Positions 1 through 9,097 of a DNA stretch of 64,000 bases are shown in pieces (within the stretch, counting starts at the first letter, position 1; each line of letters starts with the position of its first letter). The DNA comes from Flavobacteriales bacterium (lineage in GTDB: Bacteria > Bacteroidota > Bacteroidia > Flavobacteriales_E > Vicingaceae): NCBI GenBank assembly GCA_018608405.1, contig JABAZP010000015.1, positions 91,853-155,852 of the forward strand, written 5' to 3'. The translations under genes and the position numbers were made by a program. The notes under the pieces are model-generated. The model was not told the DNA's origin and ran no database searches. It saw only the letters and a program-made list of their open reading frames with translations.

Positions 1-80
1 GGTCGTCATCATCTTTTTTACTTTTTACAGATTTACGGTGATGTATAAAATCACTTTCTTCTTATTTCAACTGCTTTCAA

Positions 81-88
81 TACCTTTG
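81..88 (+). promoter_or_regulatory. Putative -7 promoter element of pfkA
   Basis: The octamer TACCTTTG fits the Bacteroidota -7 consensus TAnnTTTG and lies 14 bases before the pfkA start codon. I see no good -33 partner, so this is a motif-only call. Confidence 0.35.
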
Positions 89-102
89 AAAGAAATCATA
101 CA

Positions 103-1071
103 ATGAATCGAATTGCTGTTTTTACTTCAGGTGGAGATGCTCCAGGAATGAATGCTTGCGTGCGGGCAGTAGTGAGAACTGCTTTGCTCCACAATGTTGA
201 AGTATATGGCATTGTCCGCGCATATTCTGGAATGATTTCAGGAGATTTTATTCCCTTAGATTTTAATTCAGTGAGTAACATCATTCAACGCGGTGGGACA
301 ATCTTAAAAAGTGCTCGTTGCGAAGAGTTTAGAACTTCAGAGGGTAGGGCGAAAGCTGCGGCTCAATTGAAAAAATTCAACATTGATGGCGTAGTAGCTA
401 TAGGAGGAGACGGAACATTTACCGGCGCTCAAATTTTTACCAAAGAACACGGCATTCCATTTATCGGTTGCCCCGGCACCATTGACAATGATTTATTTGG
501 AACGGACAATATCATCGGGTACGATTCGGCATTGAACACAGTAATTGAGGCAGTGGACAAGATTAGAGATACTGCAGATGCACACGACCGTTTGTTTTTT
601 GTGGAAGTAATGGGCAGAGATGCCGGTTTTATTGCGTTGCGATCGGGAATAGCAGTTGGAGCCGATGCTGTTTTAATACCCGAAACCGAAACTTTTGTGG
701 ACAGCCTCATTGAACGACTAAAAATTGGGAAGGCCCACCATAAAACAAGCTCAATTATTATTGTTGCTGAAGGTGATGATGGAGGAGGAGCTTATGAAGT
801 CGCTCGCAAAGTGAAAGAGCAATACAATTATTATGAAACGAAAGTAACGGTCTTAGGTCATATTCAAAGAGGAGGAAGTCCTTCAGCTTCAGATCGAGTG
901 TTGGCAAGTATTCTAGGTAAAGCAGCAGTTGAAGCACTGCTAAAAGGAAAAAAGAATGAAATGGCAGACGTTATTAATCGCAAAGTTGTATTCACGAGTT
1001 TTACTAAGGCAATTAAACACCATCAACAAATAAATAAAGACCTATTGAACCTAGCAGAATCGTTGGCTTAG
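103..1071 (+). CDS. pfkA: ATP-dependent 6-phosphofructokinase
   Basis: Cytoplasmic glycolytic enzyme that phosphorylates fructose 6-phosphate to fructose 1,6-bisphosphate. The 322-residue length is normal for the bacterial type. Visible motifs are the N-terminal TSGGDAPGMNA nucleotide loop (about residues 8-18), GGDGTFTGA (about 106-114), PGTIDNDL (about 128-135), MGRDAG, and HIQRGGSPSASDR near residue 255. The glycine in GGDGT and the glycine in PGTIDND are those of ATP-dependent enzymes; PPi-dependent forms carry Asp and Lys there. The ATG start puts the first motif at the usual distance from the N terminus. priA follows after one base, so the two are probably cotranscribed. Confidence 0.96.
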   Translation: MNRIAVFTSGGDAPGMNACVRAVVRTALLHNVEVYGIVRAYSGMISGDFIPLDFNSVSNIIQRGGTILKSARCEEFRTSEGRAKAAAQLKKFNIDGVVAIGGDGTFTGAQIFTKEHGIPFIGCPGTIDNDLFGTDNIIGYDSALNTVIEAVDKIRDTADAHDRLFFVEVMGRDAGFIALRSGIAVGADAVLIPETETFVDSLIERLKIGKAHHKTSSIIIVAEGDDGGGAYEVARKVKEQYNYYETKVTVLGHIQRGGSPSASDRVLASILGKAAVEALLKGKKNEMADVINRKVVFTSFTKAIKHHQQINKDLLNLAESLA

Positions 1072-1072
1072 C

Positions 1073-3559
1073 ATGACGGAAAGAAAAACCAAATTTGTTC
1101 AGGTAATATTGCCATTAGCTTTGCCACAAACTTTTACCTATCGTGTTCCGCATGAATGGAATGATGACATTGCTATAGGACAGCGAGTAATTGTGCAATT
1201 TGGGAAAGGCAAGAAACAATATTCAGCCATAGTTGCTGAAATCCATTATACACCACCTGCTAGTTATCAAGCTAAATATTTAGAGGCAATTTTAGATGAA
1301 AGCCCAATCATTCATCCCGTGCAACTAACTTTTTGGAACTGGATTGCAGACTATTATATGGCTAACATTGGTGACGTAATGGTGACGGCACTTCCCGGAG
1401 GACTTCGGCTGACAAGTGAAACAAGAGTGTTGCTGCATCCTGAATATCAAAGTAGCATAGACCAGCTGACAGACGACGAGTATTTGGTGGTGGAAGCACT
1501 TGAGGTTCGAAATGTATTGGAGTTAAGTGAAATCTCTCAAATTTTGAACATCAAATACGTTCAGTCCAAAATTAAGTCGCTCATTGAGAAGAAGGCGGTG
1601 ATGGTAGAGGAAGAGTTGAAGCAACGCTACAAACCCAAAATGGTAGACTACGTTCGTTTAACCTTTGAGGCCAGTAAAGAGGAACGACTGAAGGTTATTT
1701 TTGATGAATTGGAAAAAGCCCCACGGCAATTGGAGTTGTTAATGATTTTTATTCAGTTGAACGGAAGGTATACTTCTCAGCCAAAGGAAGTAAAGAAATT
1801 AGACCTTCAAAAGCTGATCAATGCCACCTCTTCTTTAGTGAACCAGTTGGTGCAGAAAGAAATATTGGAAGTATACAAAGTGGAGGCAGGGCGGTTATCA
1901 ACAACCGAGGCAACTTCAAGTGAAAAGCAGCTGAATGAATACCAGCAAACGGCTTACGAAGAAATTAAGAATCACTTTAAAGAAAAGTCAACTGTATTGC
2001 TGCACGGAGTTACCTCTTCTGGAAAAACTGAAATATACATTAAGCTCATACAAGAAGCAATTGACGCTAAAAAGCAAGTCTTGTATTTGTTGCCCGAAAT
2101 TGCTTTGACGACCCAAATCGTAACACGGCTACAAGCCATTTTTGGCGAAAAGGTAGGAGTTTATCATTCTCGTTTCAACGAAAATGAGCGGGTAGAAGTG
2201 TGGAATAACGTTTTAAAGTTTAACCCTGGTCACTATGAAGACTTTCAGATTATTTTGGGTGCACGATCGGCTTTGTTTTTACCTTTTTCACAATTGGGGT
2301 TAATCGTTGTGGATGAAGAGCATGAAAATACCTTCAAGCAATACGATCCATCACCACGTTATCAGGCGAGAGACGCTTCATTGGTATTGGCCAACATGCA
2401 AGGCGCCAAGGTACTGCTTGGATCTGCTACACCCTCGGTTGAAAGTTATACCAATGCCAAAGAAGGGAAGTATGGATTAGTAACACTCTCAAAACGGCAT
2501 GGTAACGTAACCTTACCTGAAATTACCTGTGCTGATGTGAAGGAAGCTACACGGAAGAAGAAGATGAACTCTCATTTTACTCCAGAGTTGTTGAAGATGA
2601 TGAAAGAAAACTTGGAGAATGGAAAGCAAATTATTCTTTTTCAAAACAGACGGGGTTACTCTCCCGTGATGATGTGCGATACTTGCGGTAATGCGCCGCA
2701 ATGTATTAATTGTGATGTAAGTTTAACCTATCACAAATTCAAGCGTGAGTTAAATTGTCACTACTGCGGATACCATACGAACTTGCCAACAGCCTGCCCA
2801 TCTTGTGGAGACACGAATTTGCAGGTAAAAGGGTTTGGAACAGAAAAAATAGAGGAGGAGTTGGCGATTTTTTTACCAAAGGCAAAAATTGGGCGAATGG
2901 ATTTAGATACCACCAGAGCAAAGAAAGCCTACCACCAAATCATTACCGCTTTTGAAGAAAAGGAAATAGATATTCTGGTTGGTACCCAAATGGTAACGAA
3001 AGGCTTGGATTTTGAGAACGTAGGAATGGTCGGTGTTTTAAATGCCGACAACATGCTCAATTTTCCTGATTTTAGAGCATTTGAGCGTTCTTATCAATTA
3101 ATGTCTCAAGTAGCAGGTAGGGCAGGAAGAAAGAAGGACAGAGGGCAGGTATTGATTCAAACCTTTAACCCCGAACATCAAATTATTCGGCAAGTCATCG
3201 ACAGTGATTACTTGGGCATGTATCGGAATGAATTGGTAGATCGACGAAACTTTCATTACCCTCCGTTTTATCGATTGATACAACTTACACTTAAGCACAG
3301 AGATCAAAGAAAGATTGAGGAAGCTGCAATGCATTTAGCGAATCGATTAAAACAAAAGTTTGGCCAACGAATTCTAGGTCCTGAAGCTCCGGGTATTGCT
3401 AGAATTCGAAATTTCTACCACCAGAACATTCTATTTAAAATTGAAAGTAAGGCGTCTATTAAAAAAGCGAAAGACTTGCTTAAAGAAGAGTTACAGCTTT
3501 TTGCCGTTCATGATTTGTACAAGTCCGTTCGGGTAGTGGTGGATGTGGATCCTGTTTAG
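1073..3559 (+). CDS. priA: Primosomal replication restart helicase PriA
   Basis: DEAH/D-type superfamily 2 helicase that reloads the replisome at stalled forks. The 828 residues show an N-terminal 3'-DNA-binding domain, Walker A GVTSSGKTEIY (about 313-323), the DEEH box (about 418), and a zinc-binding insert with cysteine pairs CDTCG, CINC, CHYC and CPSC (about 535-590). The helicase C domain follows, with GTQMVTKGLDF and QVAGRAGR. All catalytic motifs are intact. The gene starts one base after the pfkA stop and ends 24 bases from a convergent gene. I saw no clear terminator between the convergent pair. Confidence 0.96.
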   Translation: MTERKTKFVQVILPLALPQTFTYRVPHEWNDDIAIGQRVIVQFGKGKKQYSAIVAEIHYTPPASYQAKYLEAILDESPIIHPVQLTFWNWIADYYMANIGDVMVTALPGGLRLTSETRVLLHPEYQSSIDQLTDDEYLVVEALEVRNVLELSEISQILNIKYVQSKIKSLIEKKAVMVEEELKQRYKPKMVDYVRLTFEASKEERLKVIFDELEKAPRQLELLMIFIQLNGRYTSQPKEVKKLDLQKLINATSSLVNQLVQKEILEVYKVEAGRLSTTEATSSEKQLNEYQQTAYEEIKNHFKEKSTVLLHGVTSSGKTEIYIKLIQEAIDAKKQVLYLLPEIALTTQIVTRLQAIFGEKVGVYHSRFNENERVEVWNNVLKFNPGHYEDFQIILGARSALFLPFSQLGLIVVDEEHENTFKQYDPSPRYQARDASLVLANMQGAKVLLGSATPSVESYTNAKEGKYGLVTLSKRHGNVTLPEITCADVKEATRKKKMNSHFTPELLKMMKENLENGKQIILFQNRRGYSPVMMCDTCGNAPQCINCDVSLTYHKFKRELNCHYCGYHTNLPTACPSCGDTNLQVKGFGTEKIEEELAIFLPKAKIGRMDLDTTRAKKAYHQIITAFEEKEIDILVGTQMVTKGLDFENVGMVGVLNADNMLNFPDFRAFERSYQLMSQVAGRAGRKKDRGQVLIQTFNPEHQIIRQVIDSDYLGMYRNELVDRRNFHYPPFYRLIQLTLKHRDQRKIEEAAMHLANRLKQKFGQRILGPEAPGIARIRNFYHQNILFKIESKASIKKAKDLLKEELQLFAVHDLYKSVRVVVDVDPV

Positions 3560-3583
3560 GTTCACCAAAACAATGACTCAATT

Positions 3584-5638
3584 TTACTTGACAATAACCT
3601 TAGAGGTGGAAACTTTCCCGCCGTTTTCTTTTAATCTGACAAAATAAACACCCGGCGAGGTCTTCAAAGAAATATTGATTAGATGATTTTCTAAGATTTT
3701 CTCATTATAGATAATCTGTCCTATACCATTTATGATTTCAACCTCACCATTGAATTGATTCGCACTTTTGATGGTGAATTGTCCATTTGAAGGATTAGGG
3801 GAAATTACGAAGCTTTCATCGCTGAGGTCATCTTTCGCAATTCCAACACCTAAAACTAAGGTACATGCTGAGGTGTCTTTACAACCATTTTCTGTTAATT
3901 CAACAGCATAATCTCCATTTTGAGTAGCAGTATAGGAAGCATTCGTTTCGCCTTGAATAGCAGTATAGTTGTTAGAACAATCTAACCATTGGAAGGTCGA
4001 ATTTGATGCATTACTTGTTAAGGTAAACCCATTCTGCGTAACTGAAGTGTTTTGATTGGTAATGAAAAGATTAATCGTTAAAACACTATCACAACCCACT
4101 TGATTAATTAGCGTATCTGAATAGTTTCCACTTGCTGTCCAACGGTAATTACCGCTAGGTGAACTGTAGGAATTACAAGCAACTACAAAAATGGAGGAAT
4201 CACTAGCAGTACAGTCATTTAGTTTGGTAATAAAACCATCTGTTAAGCCATAATTGGGAATACCTTGGATGCTTGGTGAAGGGTCAAAATCAGCAGGTGA
4301 AGATGCATTGCCAACTAAGTACACTCGGCTGTTGTCGCAAACTATATTGGTGCCTATATCTGTATTGCTTCCTGAATAGGTAGTCACCCATTGGAATAAG
4401 CCATTTTTATCTAATTTTAAAAGGTAGGTGTCACTTGAACCTGCATTGGACTTACTTACAGTTGCAGTCGGACTTGGGTCAAAATCCATGTTACCAAAAT
4501 AATAGCCAGTGCAAAAGATGTTGTCGTAGCTATCTAATTCTATTTTCTCAACAACATCTGCAGAACTTGAACCTAGTGTTTTTACAAAATCAAAGTTTGA
4601 ATTTGAATCTAGTTTTAAAACAAACATTTCTTTACTTCCGTTCGATGTTCTAAAAGCAGTTGCACTGCTTGGGTCAAAGTCAACTGTATTGTAAAAATGA
4701 CCTCCAACTACTACCTCGTTTAATTTTGAAATTTTTACGCCCTTAATCATGATTTCTGAGCTACTCGAAATGTTTTTTGCCCAAACCAAATTACCTTGAT
4801 TATCTAGCTTTGTAATAAAGGCATCTACTTGTGAACTATGAGGTAGATTTACAATGGCTGGAGAGGGATCAAAATCTATCGTTCCTCCGTAAAACCCAAC
4901 AAAAATTATATTGTTACTGCGATCAATAGCAATCTCTCGGCTAGCGTCATTATTACTTGAGGATCCAAATGTTTTATTCCAAATTAAGTTTCCAGCTGAG
5001 TCGAATTTGGATAAAAAGATATCCGTTGAGTTACTGTTTGAAGTAGCATTTTGAATCGCTGAATTAGGATCAAAGTCTACAGTTCCAGAATAGGTTCCGG
5101 TAACAATAACTTCACTTGAAGCGTTAACAACCACATTTATTCCTTCATCATTCGATGTGCCACCAAAGGTTTTTACCCAAATTGCATTTCCAATCGAATC
5201 AAATTTGGCGAGAAAAACATCCGTTCCACCATTTGATGTTTTCGTGAATGATCCTGTAGTACTGCGGTCAAAATTTACTGAACCTGAAAACGTTCCTGTT
5301 ACATAAATGTTACCCCACTTATCAAAGTCAAGACTCCTTGACCAATCTATTCCTGCTCCGCCAAATGCTTTACTTACTAAAAGCTGTCCTGAAGTTGTAT
5401 ATATGTTCAATAGTATATCACCCCCTCCGTTGTGAGATACATTTGGTACTGGATTGGTAGGATTAAAAGTTAATGCACCATCAAATGAACCAATGGTACC
5501 AATTTGATTTCCATGAACCTCTGCATCCCATATTCTGTCATAGTTCGTTGAGCCATATGAACGTACCCACTCGAAGGTTTGTCCAAAGGAAAGCAATGAA
5601 AATAGGAATAACAGGCAGGTAAAAGATAGCTTTTTCAT
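3584..5638 (-). CDS. T9SS-secreted repeat protein with C-terminal sorting domain
   Basis: Probable cell-surface or secreted protein exported by the type IX secretion system. ATG at 5638 begins a clean signal peptide (MKKLSFTCLLFLFSLLSFGQ); a TTG three codons upstream gives a poorer start. The body holds about seven repeats of roughly 50 residues. Each carries a DFDPSP-like block and phrases such as LxKFDSxGNxIWxKTFG, a pattern seen in beta-propeller-like (SBBP-type) repeat proteins. A threonine/serine-rich linker precedes a T9SS type A sorting domain (about the last 75 residues, with ISPNPSNGQFTI, GVYFVRL and the terminal KVIVK). The ligand or function is unknown. The gene appears monocistronic. 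Confidence 0.88.
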   Translation of the reverse strand: MKKLSFTCLLFLFSLLSFGQTFEWVRSYGSTNYDRIWDAEVHGNQIGTIGSFDGALTFNPTNPVPNVSHNGGGDILLNIYTTSGQLLVSKAFGGAGIDWSRSLDFDKWGNIYVTGTFSGSVNFDRSTTGSFTKTSNGGTDVFLAKFDSIGNAIWVKTFGGTSNDEGINVVVNASSEVIVTGTYSGTVDFDPNSAIQNATSNSNSTDIFLSKFDSAGNLIWNKTFGSSSNNDASREIAIDRSNNIIFVGFYGGTIDFDPSPAIVNLPHSSQVDAFITKLDNQGNLVWAKNISSSSEIMIKGVKISKLNEVVVGGHFYNTVDFDPSSATAFRTSNGSKEMFVLKLDSNSNFDFVKTLGSSSADVVEKIELDSYDNIFCTGYYFGNMDFDPSPTATVSKSNAGSSDTYLLKLDKNGLFQWVTTYSGSNTDIGTNIVCDNSRVYLVGNASSPADFDPSPSIQGIPNYGLTDGFITKLNDCTASDSSIFVVACNSYSSPSGNYRWTASGNYSDTLINQVGCDSVLTINLFITNQNTSVTQNGFTLTSNASNSTFQWLDCSNNYTAIQGETNASYTATQNGDYAVELTENGCKDTSACTLVLGVGIAKDDLSDESFVISPNPSNGQFTIKSANQFNGEVEIINGIGQIIYNEKILENHLINISLKTSPGVYFVRLKENGGKVSTSKVIVK

Positions 5639-5644
5639 AGCTTT

Positions 5645-5652
5645 CAAAAATA
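5645..5652 (-). promoter_or_regulatory. Putative -7 promoter element of the T9SS-protein gene
   Basis: TATTTTTG on the minus strand matches TAnnTTTG and ends six bases before the ATG at 5638. This supports the ATG over the upstream TTG and would give a very short or absent leader. It is a motif-only call. Confidence 0.35.
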
Positions 5653-5769
5653 GTAAAATATTGTAAATAAGAATGTTAATTTTAGGGAGTAATTCGGTTG
5701 CTTAAGAATATCCTCTAGTCTACATAGTACTTGAAGAAAGGAATAGGGCTGGTTAACTCTGCTGTCTTA

Positions 5770-6084
5770 TTAACCTCCAATCAAAACATTTACCAAAGAA
5801 ACAACTTGGCCCAAGAGAATTAAAACCGGTAGAATAATTAAAAACGATGGAAACAAGAGTTGGGTGAGCGGCGCTTTAGTTTTCTTGTTTTCTTTCGCAA
5901 TCGTTACAAAACTGCTTATCGCCATGATAGAGAAGAGTAAGTAGAGTATTCTCATGAAGACATCTTTACCTACTGAAACTCCACCTTCACTTTTAGCCCA
6001 ATACAAATTCATGACCATAGCAATAATAAAGATGAAATAGGAGAAGATTAAGATGACAAAAGCCTTTTTTTGTGGTTCGTTCAT
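5770..6084 (-). CDS. Small three-helix membrane protein of unknown function
   Basis: This 104-residue protein has three hydrophobic segments (about residues 9-28, 44-62 and 76-100) separated by short charged loops (QKK at the start, KENKKTKAP before the third). I do not recognise the family. It follows the DUF6090-like gene after nine bases on the same strand, so the two probably form a small membrane-protein operon. The ATG start has no competitor. Confidence 0.6.
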   Translation of the reverse strand: MNEPQKKAFVILIFSYFIFIIAMVMNLYWAKSEGGVSVGKDVFMRILYLLFSIMAISSFVTIAKENKKTKAPLTQLLFPSFLIILPVLILLGQVVSLVNVLIGG

Positions 6085-6093
6085 GATTGCTAG

Positions 6094-6798
6094 CTATTTA
6101 TCTTGTTGAATTATCCTAACTTGTTCTCTTACTTGAGCCTTAATGTATTTCAAATAGCCGAAACCTTGCTGCAAAATCTGCAACATGCTCTTTTTGTAAA
6201 CCCTTCCTGAATTTAGATAGTTCATAAACTCATCCTGCTTTCTCAATTCATAAAATACTTCACCCTGAAAGGAGTAGTTAACCGGCGATGGATATATAAA
6301 GGGTGCATTTTGATCCATATAAGGAAGTGCAGTATTCAGTACAAACTCCTTTTCAACATAAAGCCAATCTTCCATTCTAGGATATATTACATTGTGTAAG
6401 TTGAGGTAATACCAAATAAGACTGTCTTTCCGTTCAATTGTCATGTCAGAATCAGTGTTGATCCTTTTATACGTATTTGCTGTTGCGTTGAAGGGCAGGT
6501 AAGAAGTGAAGTGGTCTAAAAATATCGTTAAACTGTCTGGGTTCAGTGTTCCCGTTTGGTACTCTAGCAAAGTGTCATGAGACCGCGCCATAATTTTATA
6601 AATATTAATGGTTCCTTCCTGTACTAGTGAGTCTGCATATAAATCTTTATTAATATCAACTAATAATTGTTCCTTCTTGGCTTCTAGTTTGTTACTTTCT
6701 TGCCATTCATTCACAATGAATGAAACTGTAATTCCGGCAATAATTACGATTAAATCAAAAAAATAAGATGACTTGGACTTTCGCAGTGTTCGTGACAT
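6094..6798 (-). CDS. DUF6090-like single-pass membrane protein
   Basis: This 234-residue protein has a short basic N terminus (MSRTLRKSKSS), one transmembrane helix (about residues 12-30, YFFDLIVIIAGITVSFIVNEW) and then a soluble, mostly helical domain. The helix followed by NEWQESNK and a charged coiled segment recalls the DUF6090 family common in Bacteroidota (hydrophobic helix followed by NNWNE). The function of that family is unknown to me. The downstream small membrane gene is nine bases away. The family assignment rests on pattern resemblance only. Confidence 0.6.
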   Translation of the reverse strand: MSRTLRKSKSSYFFDLIVIIAGITVSFIVNEWQESNKLEAKKEQLLVDINKDLYADSLVQEGTINIYKIMARSHDTLLEYQTGTLNPDSLTIFLDHFTSYLPFNATANTYKRINTDSDMTIERKDSLIWYYLNLHNVIYPRMEDWLYVEKEFVLNTALPYMDQNAPFIYPSPVNYSFQGEVFYELRKQDEFMNYLNSGRVYKKSMLQILQQGFGYLKYIKAQVREQVRIIQQDK

Positions 6799-6851
6799 GT
6801 TAAATGAAGTTTGTTACTACGAAGGTAAATGCTTTTAAAATAAAAAACCAA

Positions 6852-7604
6852 CTAATTCAATTTACTTAGAAACAAGTTCATTGCTTCGCGTTTTTGTAGG
6901 TTAAAATCAAAGTCAATGTAGGTTGTCAAATATTCCTTTAGGTCTTCCTTGCTAATCATGGTTTGAGCTGATTTCTCAATGGAAGAGTCAAGTTGAAGTA
7001 ATCCATCGTGTAAGACCTTATTAAATTCGGCAATAAATTCCGACGAGAGCTTTTTGTTACTAACCCAAGCGGCAAAAACGAATGGTAAACCTGTTAGTTT
7101 CTGCCATTCCTCAGCCAAGTCAAATTGGTAAGAATAGTCTTTCTCAAAATGAAAGGTTCTGTCGCCAATAATTACACCTGCAGTTGTGCCTGCAATTTGG
7201 CTTTCAAATCCGGTTTCTCCCGCAATGAACGTAGGTGTTATGTTCCATAGTTCTTTGCACAGCACTTTACATAAATTAACAGAGGTGCGCGAATGATAAT
7301 CCAAATAAATGCTCTCAATTTCTTCCAAGGGAACATCGCTCACCAACAAAACTGATTTTACTTTGCCAACAGCACCAATACAATAGTCAGATATTACATG
7401 GGCCTCTTTTAAGTTTGGAATTGCCGCTACCGGAATTAATCCCAAATCTACTTCTCCGTCAATTAGTTTTCTAGCACATTCAGATGGGATATCCTTGTGC
7501 AATTCTATTTGCTCTAGAAATGATTCATTATTCTCAATACCAAACACCAAAGGGGTAGTGTTGAGGTAAGAGACAATCGATATTTTTACTTTTTCCAAGG
7601 TCAA
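6852..7604 (-). CDS. mqnA: Menaquinone biosynthesis protein MqnA (chorismate dehydratase)
   Basis: First enzyme of the futalosine pathway; it dehydrates chorismate to 3-[(1-carboxyvinyl)oxy]benzoate. The 250 residues begin with the family signature ISIVSYLNTTPLVFGI and contain DLGLIPVAAIP and the DYHSRTSVNL block of the periplasmic-binding-protein-like fold. There is no ATG at the expected place: the reading frame starts at TTG (7604), with a second TTG two codons in. mqnB and mqnD lie at 16.2-17.7 kb on the other strand. The remaining pathway genes (mqnC, mqnE) are not in this window. Confidence 0.88.
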   Translation of the reverse strand: MTLEKVKISIVSYLNTTPLVFGIENNESFLEQIELHKDIPSECARKLIDGEVDLGLIPVAAIPNLKEAHVISDYCIGAVGKVKSVLLVSDVPLEEIESIYLDYHSRTSVNLCKVLCKELWNITPTFIAGETGFESQIAGTTAGVIIGDRTFHFEKDYSYQFDLAEEWQKLTGLPFVFAAWVSNKKLSSEFIAEFNKVLHDGLLQLDSSIEKSAQTMISKEDLKEYLTTYIDFDFNLQKREAMNLFLSKLN

Positions 7605-7629
7605 AAATTCAAGTCACAAACCTAAGCAG

Positions 7630-8412
7630 TCAAACTTGAATTTGCTTGCTCTTTTTGTGCAGGGATATAGTTGCTGCAACAGCTGATATAATCGCAACAA
7701 AAGAGGACAAAGCAATTCCGATTAAAGGAATCGCTAATACTAGTGCAAACACAATTCCATTGCCCATTACAATTCCCCTGTTCTTCTTCATGTAATTCAC
7801 ACTTTCAGACACAGTGTATTGCTTCCGTTCGAGGTTGTAATCAATAAAGGAGAAACCATAATAATAAGCAGATACAAGTATCAGGATAGGGGAGGTGCCT
7901 AGCCCTAAAAGCGGAACGAAACTTAACCCAAATAGCAAAACGATAAAAAGCATTTCAAAAGCAGAATTTCGAATTGAGATTCGAATTCCCCGCACGATGT
8001 CAATAAGCAGCTGTTTTAGGGTGAAAGGATATTCATTGCCTTCTAAAATGCTTTCTGTTTTTTCTGAGACTATTGCTAAGATGGGTGACATCAAAATAAG
8101 GACTACATGACCTCCTAAAAATGCAAGAATTAGAAACACTAGTACTTTTAAAATAATCCAAAGAAAAAAATGAACCGTTTGGGACAGAAACTCTGAACCC
8201 CAGAACTCCCAGCTGTCGATTTCTATACAGCTTTCCGTCCAAACCAACACTTCATCCGACAATTCACCAAGAAAATGAAACCCTGTGGTAAAAAACAAAA
8301 TATTCAATACAACTGGCCACAAAAAGTAGCGTTTCATTTTGTTTTTTAAGACAAACTCAATCGCACTTCCATAGGAGGAGACAGCAGTGGTTATATTCGA
8401 TAAAAGTGTCAT
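7630..8412 (-). CDS. EI24-domain (CysZ-like) integral membrane protein
   Basis: The 260 residues contain about five or six transmembrane segments in the arrangement of the EI24/CysZ family: an N-terminal amphipathic stretch, FLWPVVLNILFF, long paired helices around residues 80-115, and two C-terminal helices. CysZ in proteobacteria is a sulfate channel, but Bacteroidota members are uncharacterised, so no substrate is assigned. The ATG overlaps the stop of the upstream endonuclease pseudogene (ATGA), which suggests historical cotranscription with the restriction-modification locus. Confidence 0.75.
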   Translation of the reverse strand: MTLLSNITTAVSSYGSAIEFVLKNKMKRYFLWPVVLNILFFTTGFHFLGELSDEVLVWTESCIEIDSWEFWGSEFLSQTVHFFLWIILKVLVFLILAFLGGHVVLILMSPILAIVSEKTESILEGNEYPFTLKQLLIDIVRGIRISIRNSAFEMLFIVLLFGLSFVPLLGLGTSPILILVSAYYYGFSFIDYNLERKQYTVSESVNYMKKNRGIVMGNGIVFALVLAIPLIGIALSSFVAIISAVAATISLHKKSKQIQV

Positions 8413-9097
8413 GGTGTGGTTTTCAAATATGTGACCAAAGATAAAGGTTCTTTAGCATCTCTTTCTAAATTGCAGCACCAAAACTCACGCATTCCGTATT
8501 TCCATTTTTGCAGGTGTTGAGGTTTTTCATTGATTTGTTGAATCAGTTCGGCTTTGTCTATCCAACCTATGAGAAAAGTGTCTGTTTCATATCGAAATGC
8601 AGCTAATTGCTCATAAACCTCTTCCAGTTTAGAGTCAAATTGAATGGTTTGTTTTTTTAACCAGTCATCTTTGCGCAATCACAACTGTTTAAATGCAATT
8701 TGTACGTGAATGTCTCCATCTAATCCTTCAATGGTTTATCCTTTCGTCGAATGAGTTTAATGTCTCTGCGATTCATCATTTCAAGTAAATCCTGATCTAC
8801 GTCGGGGATTAACGATGTTTTAAGTTCTACTTCCATTCTTTTGGATCCAACTTCGTAAACAAAATCAATGTCCATTCCGGAAGAGTAGTCTTTAATGTTC
8901 GATTCTTTAAACTCAATGTTATGTGATTTTGCCCATTTTTTAAAGGCAATTTCACCCACATAACCTCTCAATTTACTGTCTAAAGCCACGTTAGGGTGTC
9001 GATTCCGTAAATTATCAATAAAATTTTGTTGTAAAGCAGTGTGAAGAGCGGTAAGAATTTCTTCCTTTGAAAGTGGTATGTCAACTATCGCACTCAC
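8409..9097 (-). pseudogene. Restriction endonuclease remnant (frameshift plus in-frame TGA)
   Basis: A GTG start at 9097 overlaps the methyltransferase stop (GTGA). The first 125 codons encode a PD-(D/E)XK-like core: GYVGEIAFKKW, then MDIDFVYE, then MEVELKTS, giving the E, D and ExK pattern of type II-like nucleases. The frame then breaks at an AAA run (8735-8737 on the plus strand). Adding one A would continue as DKTIEGLDGDIHVQIAFKQL, reach TGA at 8679-8681, and go on in the same frame as RKDDWLKKQ to a stop at 8409. The restored protein would be about 229 residues. The C-terminal part (FLIGWIDKAEL, FWCCNLERD) reads like genuine protein. The nuclease identity is inferred from motif spacing and from the methyltransferase neighbour. 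As it stands the gene should not yield full-length enzyme. Confidence 0.75.
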
